From: Candidatus Heimdallarchaeota archaeon | GTDB lineage: Archaea; Asgardarchaeota; Heimdallarchaeia; Heimdallarchaeales; Kariarchaeaceae | Reading direction: 5' to 3' | NCBI GenBank assembly: GCA_029882335.1 | Contig: JAOUKW010000286.1 | Location: 1 to 5,535, forward strand | DNA length: 5,535 nt | Shown here: positions 1 to 5,535 of the stretch, piece after piece | Layout of the letters: each line of letters begins with the position of its first letter | How positions within the stretch are numbered: the stretch's first letter is position 1 | Translations under genes and position numbers: made by a program | Notes under the pieces: generated by a model | Database searches by the model: none | Seen by the model: the letters and a program-made list of their open reading frames with translations, nothing else | What the model was told of the DNA's origin: nothing

Positions 1-107
1 AAATTCTCCTCACACCAGATTGCATTTATTAGTATTCCAAAACAACAGATACAGACGCGAATATATCTTGAATTAAATAAGATCCCTAGACTATAATAAA
101 TCTTGAT
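1..107 (-). promoter_or_regulatory. Non-coding left edge, possible promoter and RBS of an off-window gene
   Basis: No coding frame is supported here. On the minus strand, a TATA-like GATATATT (61-68 region) is followed by GAGGAG at 6-11, the best Shine-Dalgarno match in the window, with five bases left before the edge. A start codon just past the edge would be correctly spaced. The stretch also holds the end of the radical SAM transcript, but no long T-tract is seen. Confidence 0.3.
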
Positions 108-1259
108 TTAAACTGGTTCTAACCAAGTTATGGGACCATCATCAATTGGATGACGACTTATCAATTGACCAATGAGTTTTGGTATCTCTTCTCGAATCTC
201 ACCCGTATAATCCTCAACCAACTCCCAATAAGTTTCAATAAGAAAATCACTACCAAGTTGTCTAACTTCAAATTCATCCTCTTCAAGTTCTAACTCATCA
301 ACAAGAAATTCAACAAGAGAATGGTAATCTTCTTCTGATTCCAATATAAATTGACCATAACTTAATTCACCTTCATCCGTGATTAAATCGAATTTTCTAG
401 CGATTTGGCTTGCTCTTCTCTTATATCTCTGTACTAATTGAATTGAATCTTTTGAACCAGACGAGCAGAAGTGAACTGTAATAGTTGTATCATGCTTTAT
501 CCGATCCATCACGGTTTCTGCAGTCTCACGAGAACCTCTAATGGCAGAGTTATCAAGTAAAGAGATAAATCCCCGATCATTTAATTTGGGATAATTAGAG
601 GGTGTAAATTCAAATTCATTTAAGTTTACAAAATCTAATTGTGAAACATCGGCAAATTTAATCAATTCAACTAAATCATCCTCCCTTTCTGATATTGCAG
701 GAACTTCAAACCCAATAGAATATTGTGGAAAACGAGATTTTGTTCGAGCAGCTAATTCCCATATAGGTTTTGCAGTCAATTCCTTGGGATGAAAACGAAG
801 TTCATTAAGACCTGCACTAAATAATTGATCTACTAGAGATTCATCTTTTAAAATATGCACTCCACTTGTATAAAGATGCAAGTGATAATCAGAACCATAA
901 TGTTGTCGAATTTGCTTTATCAGATATATAGTTCGCTCTGGTTCCTCCATCGGATCACCACCAGTAATACCTGCACCTTCTGCAATACAGGAATCAGATT
1001 CTTCTGCAATTTGCTCAAGAAGATCTAGTTTTATATCAATCGCACGTTCATTAACAAATACATCATTCCGCTTGCTCCTATCATCAGAAATAGTGCAATA
1101 TTTGCAACCTACAGTGCAATATCCAGTAGTGTAAAGAACGATTTTAGCTCCTTCAATGCACTTTAAACATCCTTCTGGCAAATCACCTACATGAAAACTA
1201 CGAGATCCTCCATATACCTTTATCTCTCTTCCTTCTTCATTAGAAAGATGTTTTTCCAT
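108..1259 (-). CDS. Radical SAM protein, archaeal COG2108 type, substrate unknown
   Basis: Encodes a 383-residue soluble protein. Cys48, Cys52 and Cys55 form the CxxxCxxC motif that binds the 4Fe-4S cluster of radical SAM enzymes, and GITGGDP (97-103) is the SAM-contacting glycine motif. HLHLYTSG (126-133) and ELRFHP (153-158) fit successive strands of the partial TIM barrel. An extra pair CLKC (31-34) just before the core, the ITGGDP form and a late HFCSSGSKD segment with Cys265 match the mainly archaeal group COG2108, once described as related to pyruvate formate-lyase activating enzyme. No member has a function I can name with confidence. The last ~95 residues are strongly acidic and lie outside the barrel. 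The ATG start is followed directly by family-like sequence and has no clear Shine-Dalgarno. The gene stands 92 bases after the lipocalin-like gene, so co-transcription is possible but not shown. Superfamily is certain; substrate is not. Confidence 0.9.
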   Translation of the reverse strand: MEKHLSNEEGREIKVYGGSRSFHVGDLPEGCLKCIEGAKIVLYTTGYCTVGCKYCTISDDRSKRNDVFVNERAIDIKLDLLEQIAEESDSCIAEGAGITGGDPMEEPERTIYLIKQIRQHYGSDYHLHLYTSGVHILKDESLVDQLFSAGLNELRFHPKELTAKPIWELAARTKSRFPQYSIGFEVPAISEREDDLVELIKFADVSQLDFVNLNEFEFTPSNYPKLNDRGFISLLDNSAIRGSRETAETVMDRIKHDTTITVHFCSSGSKDSIQLVQRYKRRASQIARKFDLITDEGELSYGQFILESEEDYHSLVEFLVDELELEEDEFEVRQLGSDFLIETYWELVEDYTGEIREEIPKLIGQLISRHPIDDGPITWLEPV

Positions 1260-1276
1260 AATTTATTTCATCATTA

Positions 1277-1311
1277 CTTTAATTAAAATTAATTGATAAG
1301 AATCATATACC
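1277..1311 (-). promoter_or_regulatory. Possible promoter of the radical SAM gene
   Basis: Two TATA-like candidates sit in this gap on the minus strand. TTTTAATT (1281-1288) is about 25 bases before the ATG at 1259 and would give a leaderless mRNA. GGTATATG (1304-1311) would give a leader of about 20 bases. I cannot choose between them; either could be chance in such AT-rich DNA. Confidence 0.25.
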
Positions 1312-1351
1312 CAAGCAAGTATTAAACATTCTAACTCAATCATTTAGGAGA

Positions 1352-2473
1352 TTATTCTATTGTCCTTCGCATTAAATATTCCATTGTTCCCTTACCTTGG
1401 ATTGGCTCACCCATAAAAGTTCCCTTGGCATGGAGAATATAATTTATGATAAAATAACTATCACCCGCAACTTCATTTAACCATGGATGATACATTGTTT
1501 GTGTAACCTGTAAATTCAGGATTTCTATTCCATCACCATTCTTAGTGACTACATTCCATCTCACTGGAACTTTAGATGTAATTTTATCTGTTGTTTCATA
1601 TTCTAATTCCTTGATTTCATAATCACCATGAATGTAATGGTTCCATTGATTATTAATAGTAGATGCACCTTCACCGGCGGAAATAACCTCTTCACCAATA
1701 GTTAAAGGATGATGAAAAATATGAAGTGCACCATTGTCAAACTGAATATTCATCCATCTCCACTCATAAATATTAAATAATGCAAAAATACCAATACCGT
1801 GTTCAAAAATACCTCTCCCATTGTTTAATGTTATCTCCTTTCCATCAAGTTTAAGTTTCCCAGATGCTTTTAATCCAAAAGTATCGAAAAATCGCTGATA
1901 TATCGTGGGGCCTAGAACAGTTCGATCATTGTAATAAACTAAGGTTGCCTTGGGATCTATAGGTTGGTATGTCAGTTCGCCGGATAGTTTTGCGCCTTTA
2001 TCATCAAAATGAAATAAATAAGTCTCACCCCATTTTCCATCCATAAGCATTTTAATTATATCAATTTCAATATCTTGGTGAAATCGTTGTTTAGATGAAT
2101 TATTAAGAATTGAATCGGGATAAAACCGCATCCATTTTCTAAATCCCAGCTTCTCAGAAATTAAGTATGTTTCAATTTGATGAAATTTCAAATCAGGAGA
2201 AAACAACCAAAAAACCCTCCACACGGTATCGATATTCATAACAGAAGAGTCATCACCCTCAGAATTGAACATAATATAGATCATACCTTCATCCATCGGT
2301 TGATTATGCTTTGATCCCTCAAATGAAGGAATAATAGGTGCTTTCAATCGTTTAGTTGAATTAACAAAATACTTTCCAGTACCTCCATTTGCACGTCTCA
2401 TTTGTATTAATTTTTTTATATTCTTCAAAATAAACTTTTTTGTTACAGTGGGATCGATACTGGTCTCAGACAT
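1352..2473 (-). CDS. Lipocalin-like protein, CrtC/AttH/tocopherol cyclase-like fold
   Basis: Encodes 373 residues with no signal peptide or membrane helix, so probably cytosolic. The sequence is mostly alternating beta strands. Two parts resemble the double-lipocalin family that includes carotenoid 1,2-hydratase CrtC, AttH and tocopherol cyclase. One is a GRGIFEHGIG segment (219-228) followed by YEWRWMNIQFDNG (236-248). The other is a closing GEPIQGKGTMEYL strand (355-367), similar to the final G-x-G-x-x-E of these proteins. Known members hydrate, cyclise or bind hydrophobic isoprenoid-type molecules. The first ~30 residues are basic and helical. Similarity is at the level of fold and scattered motifs only, so I assign no reaction. 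A UbiA prenyltransferase lies two genes upstream, which makes a lipid or quinone ligand plausible but unproven. The ATG has a TATA-like box centred about 25 bases upstream, as expected for a leaderless archaeal mRNA. Confidence 0.6.
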   Translation of the reverse strand: MSETSIDPTVTKKFILKNIKKLIQMRRANGGTGKYFVNSTKRLKAPIIPSFEGSKHNQPMDEGMIYIMFNSEGDDSSVMNIDTVWRVFWLFSPDLKFHQIETYLISEKLGFRKWMRFYPDSILNNSSKQRFHQDIEIDIIKMLMDGKWGETYLFHFDDKGAKLSGELTYQPIDPKATLVYYNDRTVLGPTIYQRFFDTFGLKASGKLKLDGKEITLNNGRGIFEHGIGIFALFNIYEWRWMNIQFDNGALHIFHHPLTIGEEVISAGEGASTINNQWNHYIHGDYEIKELEYETTDKITSKVPVRWNVVTKNGDGIEILNLQVTQTMYHPWLNEVAGDSYFIINYILHAKGTFMGEPIQGKGTMEYLMRRTIE

Positions 2474-2494
2474 AACTTAATAGAGTATCATAAG

Positions 2495-2502
2495 TATTTA
2501 AA
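2495..2502 (-). promoter_or_regulatory. TATA-like box of the lipocalin-like gene
   Basis: TTTAAATA on the minus strand is centred about 25 bases before the ATG at 2473. In archaea initiation falls about 25 bases after the centre of the TATA box, so the transcript would begin at or next to the A of the ATG, that is, a leaderless mRNA. No Shine-Dalgarno is present, which agrees. Confidence 0.4.
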
Positions 2503-2540
2503 TGAATATTGTATTTAATGTTATTTTGTAAACTATTGAT

Positions 2541-2569
2541 ATTTAGTAAACAAAATATTTTGACTAAAT
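2541..2569. repeat. 29-base imperfect inverted repeat at the 3' end of the 7TM-longin gene
   Basis: ATTTAGT (2541-2547) and its exact reverse complement ACTAAAT (2563-2569) flank the perfect 12-base palindrome CAAAATATTTTG (2551-2562), with three extra A bases on the left side. The right arm ends on the last base of the upstream gene's stop codon. As RNA it could fold into a weak bulged hairpin that ends the 7TM-longin transcript. As DNA it could be a binding site for a dimeric regulator about 40 bases upstream of the TATA-like box of the next gene. Confidence 0.45.
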
Positions 2570-3660
2570 TAATGATAAACAAAGTAAAATGAATCCTTAA
2601 TTATTGGATCTAAATCCAATACTTTACTCTGAAACATTATTTCCTTTATATTTTCTTGATATGTATTGTTAATCAGACTTACTGTTTTTTCCATGGCGTT
2701 TCTAATGAATAACGAATCTCGTTCTGAAAAGGCTGCAATGAAGTAATCTTTTTCCCACAGCAATAAAATCAATTGATTCTGAAATTTTATTAATTCCGGT
2801 GTTGATGGTGATTTATAAAATTCACTCATCAGCGTCATTATTGCGTTAAGTGCACCTGAAATCAATATCGTATCATCATCCTCTTCTTCAGATTCAGAAA
2901 ATCTTTTCGAATATTTATATACACCATGAACACTGACGACCAATACAAGTGAAGTTTTTTCAGGAAGAATAAAAGCTACACGAGGATCTGTTACATATGT
3001 ATTAATAACCATAAATAAGGCGATTGTAATAAATATGTACGCAAACGATAGAAATTCAAATTTTATAAGTGTTAATCCAATAATTGGGATCATCCCACTT
3101 AATCCGATTAATAAAGCGTTGTACAACGATTTTACTTGTTTTCTCTGAATTGCGTTAAGATCTTCTTTTAATAATAATTTCAAATCAGTATGACCAAAAT
3201 ATATTACAAAAATGATTATTATTAAATTAAAAACATCAGTGAGAGACTTAATTTGATGTACTAAATCTAATTCATTATTCTTTGCCAGTACAATATGAGA
3301 TAATTTTAAACCTAATATAATAAAACTTAGACCCCCAATTACAGAAATTATTTTTACATCTAATCTAGGAGATACTAATAAATTGAAAAAGGCTACGAGA
3401 CAAAATAAACCAATTAAAATGACGATATTACTGAAAAAATCCAAATAGGCATGACCAATTAAATTATTATCAATCGAAAGCACTTCAAATTGCAAATATG
3501 TTAAAATAATCCAAAAGGAAATACTTAGAATGGCTACTAACATTAACCATGTTAATTTGCTTTTTGCTTGAGATCGATGACTTAAAATTCTTTGAATTAT
3601 TCCTAAGTTTAGCAGCAAAGATATCCCTGCGAATAAATGTACATAAAATGCAAGCACCAT
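2569..3660 (-). CDS. Seven-TM membrane protein with C-terminal longin/roadblock-like domain
   Basis: Encodes 363 residues from the ATG at 3660; a TTG directly before it (3663) is a less likely start. About seven hydrophobic helices are visible, near residues 2-25, 37-57, 71-95, 103-127, 139-157, 179-200 and 204-223, with a basic loop (160-178) before helix 6. The soluble tail (about 233-363) reads as two strands (SLVLVVSV, VYKYSKRF), an acidic loop (255-263), a helix from ISGALNAI, three strands (290-312), then helices. This is the beta-beta-alpha-beta-beta-beta-alpha order of longin domains. The 'YSKRF...acidic...ISGxLxAI' pattern resembles longin/roadblock-type proteins common in Asgard archaea. 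Those folds usually bind or regulate small GTPases. The layout resembles 7TM sensor kinases with the kinase replaced. Sensing plus GTPase signalling is inference; no ligand or partner is visible. It starts 55 bases after the UbiA gene stop. Confidence 0.7.
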   Translation of the reverse strand: MVLAFYVHLFAGISLLLNLGIIQRILSHRSQAKSKLTWLMLVAILSISFWIILTYLQFEVLSIDNNLIGHAYLDFFSNIVILIGLFCLVAFFNLLVSPRLDVKIISVIGGLSFIILGLKLSHIVLAKNNELDLVHQIKSLTDVFNLIIIIFVIYFGHTDLKLLLKEDLNAIQRKQVKSLYNALLIGLSGMIPIIGLTLIKFEFLSFAYIFITIALFMVINTYVTDPRVAFILPEKTSLVLVVSVHGVYKYSKRFSESEEEDDDTILISGALNAIMTLMSEFYKSPSTPELIKFQNQLILLLWEKDYFIAAFSERDSLFIRNAMEKTVSLINNTYQENIKEIMFQSKVLDLDPIIKDSFYFVYH

Positions 3661-3700
3661 CAATTTTATCTCAAAAGTGTAGCATAATAATGTTATTTAT

Positions 3701-3714
3701 CAATAATATATTAA
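3701..3714 (-). promoter_or_regulatory. TATA-like box of the 7TM-longin gene
   Basis: Read on the minus strand this is TTAATATATTATTG, lying between the UbiA stop and the ATG at 3660. Initiation about 26 bases on would leave a leader of roughly 20 bases. The background is very AT-rich, so the match is suggestive only. Confidence 0.3.
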
Positions 3715-3715
3715 A

Positions 3716-4588
3716 TCAAAATTTTAACATAATTACTAAAATTATCAGATATGATAACGCCCCAATGGATGTGTACCGATTTAATTTCTCGGATCGTACT
3801 CTTTTTTCAGTTCTTACTAATTTGTACAAAAGCCAGGGAGCTATAATTAATGCAATTGGATAAAAATGGAATGGAACAATTTCATTGATAATTACAAGAA
3901 CAATTATTGCTATGGAGCAGAGGACTAAAATCTTTAGTAATTTAACTGAAGTATTTACCCCAAATTTTACGCTGAAATTTATATCTGTTTTCTTATCTAT
4001 GGCGTAATCCCGTATTTGATTTTCTAATTGCTCAGACATTGAAAGTAAAATAGTTAAGCTCATCACAAAATAATCAATATTAATTATCTTACTTTGTGAT
4101 AAAACTAATACTAGGAAATATGGATAAGTATCTAAAAATACTGAATGAGTTAACAAATCAAGCCCTGGTCTTGATTTTAATCTAATGGGTTCTGCAGAAT
4201 ATGCCCATAACACAAATAATGAAATAACTAAAAATACAATCCCCAATATTCCAAATTTTTGAAATATGAGATACAGGATAAAAATGATCAATAAAATAAA
4301 GAACATTGCCTGATAGTTTTTGAATCCACTTCGGATGAAAAAGTTTCTCTTTGCTTTTGTATCATCCATTAAATCATAGTCTTTATCGAAATAATCATTT
4401 AAAGCAAATCCAAAAGCATATCCCAATGCAATTCCAATCATCAGTACAAAGTACTTAACTTCATATAAATTATGGATGATTATGGCTGCTAAAGCAAAGA
4501 TACTTGCATTTGCCCATGCATCTCTCATTAAGGATCTAATGTCTGTTAAAAGTTGTTTAAAGCTGAATTTCCGTTCTGAAACATTCAT
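3716..4588 (-). CDS. UbiA-family polyprenyl transferase (membrane)
   Basis: Integral membrane enzyme of about eight helices, 290 residues from the ATG at 4588. NDYFDKDYD (64-72) is the first Asp-rich motif NDxxDxxxD of UbiA enzymes, which holds the Mg-bound diphosphate of the prenyl donor. AYSAEPIRLKSRPGLD (129-144) is the typical YS-x-x-P-x-x-x-K loop after helix 4. DYAIDKKTD (194-202) is the second Asp motif. UbiA members transfer prenyl chains to aromatic acids, to geranylgeranylglyceryl phosphate (archaeal lipid synthesis), or to chlorophyll or heme precursors. The sequence alone does not settle which. A TTG at 4609 extends the frame by seven residues, but the ATG is preferred: AAGGA (4599-4603) lies ten bases before it, and a strong TATA-like box lies at 4650-4661. 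Candidates are DGGGP synthase or a quinone-type prenyltransferase. Family is secure, substrate open. Confidence 0.9.
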   Translation of the reverse strand: MNVSERKFSFKQLLTDIRSLMRDAWANASIFALAAIIIHNLYEVKYFVLMIGIALGYAFGFALNDYFDKDYDLMDDTKAKRNFFIRSGFKNYQAMFFILLIIFILYLIFQKFGILGIVFLVISLFVLWAYSAEPIRLKSRPGLDLLTHSVFLDTYPYFLVLVLSQSKIINIDYFVMSLTILLSMSEQLENQIRDYAIDKKTDINFSVKFGVNTSVKLLKILVLCSIAIIVLVIINEIVPFHFYPIALIIAPWLLYKLVRTEKRVRSEKLNRYTSIGALSYLIILVIMLKF

Positions 4589-4598
4589 TGAGACCAAT

Positions 4599-4603
4599 TC
4601 CTT
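4599..4603 (-). promoter_or_regulatory. Possible Shine-Dalgarno deciding the UbiA start
   Basis: AAGGA on the minus strand ends ten bases before the ATG at 4588. It supports that ATG over the upstream TTG at 4609, inside whose extension it would otherwise lie. Only four bases (AGGA) pair with the usual 16S tail and the spacing is a little long, so it is weak support. Confidence 0.35.
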
Positions 4604-4649
4604 AGACAACCTACTACATTGTACACCCTTTAATAATTACACTGTATAC

Positions 4650-4661
4650 AAATATATATTT
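4650..4661 (-). promoter_or_regulatory. TATA-like box of the UbiA gene
   Basis: AAATATATATTT, a perfect 12-base palindrome, is the best TATA-like sequence in this gap. A start site about 26 bases downstream (near 4630) would give a leader of about 42 bases to the ATG at 4588, containing AAGGA at 4599-4603. The palindrome means it does not itself define direction; the genes on both sides do. Confidence 0.4.
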
Positions 4662-4714
4662 TAATAGAAATATTGAGTTTAATATCTAGACTATGACTAC
4701 AATCCAGTTTGTAA

Positions 4715-4742
4715 GATAAATAAAAACTAAAAGAGAAAAATC
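4715..4742 (-). terminator. T-tract terminator after nadR
   Basis: Beginning 27 bases past the nadR stop, the minus strand has four closely spaced T-runs (T5 at 4736-4740, T4 at 4729-4732, T5 at 4722-4726, T3 at 4718-4720) with no stable hairpin before them. Archaeal RNA polymerase terminates at such T-rich stretches without a stem. It separates nadR from the UbiA gene, which then has its own TATA-like box. Confidence 0.55.
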
Positions 4743-4769
4743 AAGTTGGAAGCGAGGGACAAATAAAAA

Positions 4770-5535
4770 TCAGGATAACTTATAATGACGCAACACTGAT
4801 ATAACCTGTTCAAGACGACTTGGATAATCACCTGAAATAACCTCATATGTTATACCATAATCATCAAACATAGTCTTCAGTTTTTGATTATTTACAATTC
4901 TAATTGTTTGGTCACCTAGAAATCGAAGTCCATCATCCTTCCATTTCACATCTGGTTCCAAAAAGATGTAGATATCATACTTTTCCATGTCAATTAACTG
5001 GTCAATTAATGCTGATTTCTCACTCAAATAGATGGATAAATAATACTGAGTTACAACAGCCTCTGTATCCACAAATAATATCTTATTACTTGATTCTTTT
5101 GCCTTTTGAACAGATAGCCAGTGTTCCATTGCTATTGAATAAAAATCACTCAAAATCAACTGATTTGAAGATTTCTCACAATAATCCCTACCTACCTCTG
5201 CTACGTAATTTGTATTATAAATTTTGGCTAAATTTCTAACCAAGGTAGATTTTCCACAAGATTCAGTACCAATGAACACAATAGTTTTTATGAAACTACT
5301 TCGGACATAAGATGGTATAAATTCCCAATGAGCAAATAAATTTCGCCTGATCTGAGTAGATGAAATAGATACTATACTTCTATGCTTATCCAAAAGGATA
5401 ATATTTGCACCTATATAATACTTAGAAAAATAGGGTTCATATGAAGGTTCAGAACTAAAAACATGAGTAATTTTTTCAGGTATTGCCTTAATCACCTGAT
5501 CACAACCAAACTCCCAGTCATACATATCAATGTCA
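4770..5535 (-). CDS. nadR: NadR-type NMN adenylyltransferase / ribosylnicotinamide kinase, 5' end missing
   Basis: The reading frame is open to the right edge; the first ATG in view (5525) is almost certainly internal, since the nucleotidyltransferase start with its HxGH motif must lie beyond the edge. Residues counted from that ATG: FSSEPSYEPYF (23-33) and ISSTQIR (54-60, the ISxTxxR nucleotide-binding motif) are the end of the NMN adenylyltransferase domain. The kinase domain follows with P-loop GTESCGKST (86-94), Walker B-like ILFVDTE (149-155), and W-x-x-DGLRFLG (195-204) as in NadR kinases. In bacteria this protein phosphorylates nicotinamide riboside to NMN and adenylates NMN to NAD. 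Order and spacing agree with the NadR of enteric bacteria and Haemophilus. Whether it carries the N-terminal DNA-binding domain of E. coli NadR cannot be seen. A T-rich terminator follows the stop. Confidence 0.88.
   Translation of the reverse strand, partial: DIDMYDWEFGCDQVIKAIPEKITHVFSSEPSYEPYFSKYYIGANIILLDKHRSIVSISSTQIRRNLFAHWEFIPSYVRSSFIKTIVFIGTESCGKSTLVRNLAKIYNTNYVAEVGRDYCEKSSNQLILSDFYSIAMEHWLSVQKAKESSNKILFVDTEAVVTQYYLSIYLSEKSALIDQLIDMEKYDIYIFLEPDVKWKDDGLRFLGDQTIRIVNNQKLKTMFDDYGITYEVISGDYPSRLEQVISVLRHYKLS

Noticed and set aside
2569..3660. The 7TM protein as a histidine kinase
   Set aside because: The tail has no H-box or ATP-binding N and G boxes and is too short for a kinase.
3549..3863. 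A plus-strand open frame of 104 codons spanning the start of the 7TM-longin gene and the end of UbiA
   Set aside because: It is antisense to two well-supported genes and shows no family resemblance; its hydrophobic look mirrors the membrane segments on the other strand.
4476..4664. A short plus-strand open frame over the UbiA start
   Set aside because: It overlaps the UbiA N-terminus antisense, has no supporting signals, and is of a length expected by chance.
86..4694. CTAGACTAT occurs in two intergenic regions (86-94 and 4686-4694)
   Set aside because: Nine bases shared once in AT-rich DNA is close to chance, and the flanks do not match.
4904..5239. A plus-strand open frame of 111 codons inside nadR
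   Set aside because: It is antisense to the NadR kinase domain, whose motifs are unmistakable, and its translation resembles no protein.
5523..5525. ATG at 5525 as the true start of nadR
   Set aside because: The frame continues upstream to the window edge, and a start here would remove most of the nucleotidyltransferase domain.

Overview
The window is AT-rich and carries five protein genes, all on the minus strand. They read from the right edge to the left edge. Gaps of roughly 55 to 180 bases separate them, most with their own TATA-like box, and I see no tRNA, rRNA, CRISPR array, insertion sequence or integrase. The features point to an archaeon. One gene belongs to the archaeal radical SAM group COG2108, TATA-like boxes lie at archaeal distances from start codons, and the clearest terminator is a series of T-tracts. 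One gene ends in a longin/roadblock-like domain of the kind abundant in Asgard archaea, so an Asgard lineage is my best guess. That lineage is an inference from protein style; no marker gene is present.

In transcription order (right to left): (1) the 3' part of a NadR-type bifunctional NMN adenylyltransferase / ribosylnicotinamide kinase, cut by the right edge, followed by a T-rich terminator; (2) a UbiA-family membrane prenyltransferase with both Asp-rich motifs; (3) a membrane protein with about seven transmembrane helices and a cytosolic longin-like C-terminal domain; (4) a soluble lipocalin-like protein resembling the CrtC (carotenoid hydratase) / AttH / tocopherol cyclase fold; (5) a radical SAM enzyme of unknown substrate. 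The left 107 bases are non-coding and may hold the promoter and ribosome binding site of a further minus-strand gene.

The genes do not form an obvious single pathway. NadR belongs to NAD salvage. UbiA and the CrtC-like protein could both act on isoprenoid lipids or quinones, but only their proximity suggests it. The 7TM-longin protein is the most unusual item: its layout is that of a membrane receptor in which a small-GTPase-linked type of domain takes the place of a kinase.
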